Assembly (NCBI GenBank): GCA_003225615.1
Contig: QIAS01000300.1
Location: 1 to 5,504, forward strand
Direction: 5' to 3'
DNA length: 5,504 nucleotides
Source of the DNA: Acidobacteriota bacterium
GTDB lineage: Bacteria; Acidobacteriota; Terriglobia; Terriglobales; Acidobacteriaceae
Part shown: one piece after another, positions 5,374 through 5,504 of the stretch
Layout: every line of letters begins with the position of its first letter
Position numbering within the stretch: position 1 is the first letter of the stretch
Notes under the pieces: model-generated
Databases searched by the model: none
What the model saw: the letters and a program-made list of their open reading frames with translations, nothing else
What the model was told of the DNA's origin: nothing
Translations under genes and position numbers: made by a program

Positions 5374-5504
5374 ATTCGTACTGTTTGCACTTCCTGAGTC
5401 TTCTGGCAAAAGCGGTGGTCTTGAGCAATCGAATTCGGCGGATTGGCGCACCTGACGGTGTAGAACTCCACATCAGAGCGAAGAAGGACTGGTCGACTCT
5501 CCTT
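5370..5504 (+). CDS. Possible start of a next gene, 3' end outside window
   Basis: An ATG at 5370 overlaps the pyrC TGA as ATGA and opens a frame that stays free of stops for 45 codons to the window end. It begins MNSYCLHFLSLLAKAVVLSN and ends ELHIRAKKDWSTLL. There is no good Shine-Dalgarno site, so translation would rely on coupling to pyrC. A later in-frame GTG at 5415 is an alternative start. I recognise no family. A frame of this length is open by chance about one time in nine, so the overlap is the main support. If this is not a gene, the 131 nt after pyrC hold nothing else I can identify. Confidence 0.35.
   Translation, partial: MNSYCLHFLSLLAKAVVLSNRIRRIGAPDGVELHIRAKKDWSTLL

Overview
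The window is about 5.5 kb of moderately GC-rich bacterial DNA with tightly packed genes, all on the + strand. It probably comes from an Acidobacteriota (Terriglobia-like) genome. I infer this from three things: the style of the GH3 C-terminal domain and the YPGA-type lipoprotein, the zinc-ribbon membrane protein, and two kinds of intergenic dispersed repeat that I remember from such genomes. I could not search, so the phylum is an inference. There is no rRNA, tRNA, CRISPR array or mobile element.

Layout. Positions 2-844 are the 3' end of a glycoside hydrolase family 3 gene. It overlaps by 26 nt a small lipoprotein gene (819-1424) of unknown function with a strong ribosome binding site. Next is a zinc-ribbon protein with about four membrane helices (1485-2147, GTG start). 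A 143-nt gap with a TTCGTG-type repeat leads into the pyrimidine biosynthesis cluster: pyrR (2291-2866), pyrB (2946-3863) and pyrC (4060-5373). The 196-nt pyrB-pyrC gap is largely filled by a three-hairpin repeat-like element. A possible new gene starts at 5370 by an ATGA overlap with the pyrC stop and is open to the window end.

The pyr genes encode aspartate carbamoyltransferase and class I dihydroorotase, which are steps 2 and 3 of de novo UMP synthesis. They also encode PyrR, the UMP/PRPP-sensing RNA-binding regulator (and sometime uracil phosphoribosyltransferase). All the key active-site residues I checked in PyrB and PyrC are present.

The most interesting feature is the pyrR-pyrB junction. 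An unlisted 28-codon ORF (2863-2949) begins in an ATGA overlap with the pyrR stop, has a GGAG Shine-Dalgarno site 8 nt upstream, and ends in an ATGA overlap with the pyrB start. It gives an unbroken translational relay pyrR -> small ORF -> pyrB. Two mutually exclusive hairpins lie over its last codons and the pyrB start. I see no canonical PyrR binding loop in any gap, and the best promoter would give a nearly leaderless pyrR mRNA. Control of pyrB through this junction is therefore a reasonable but untested hypothesis.
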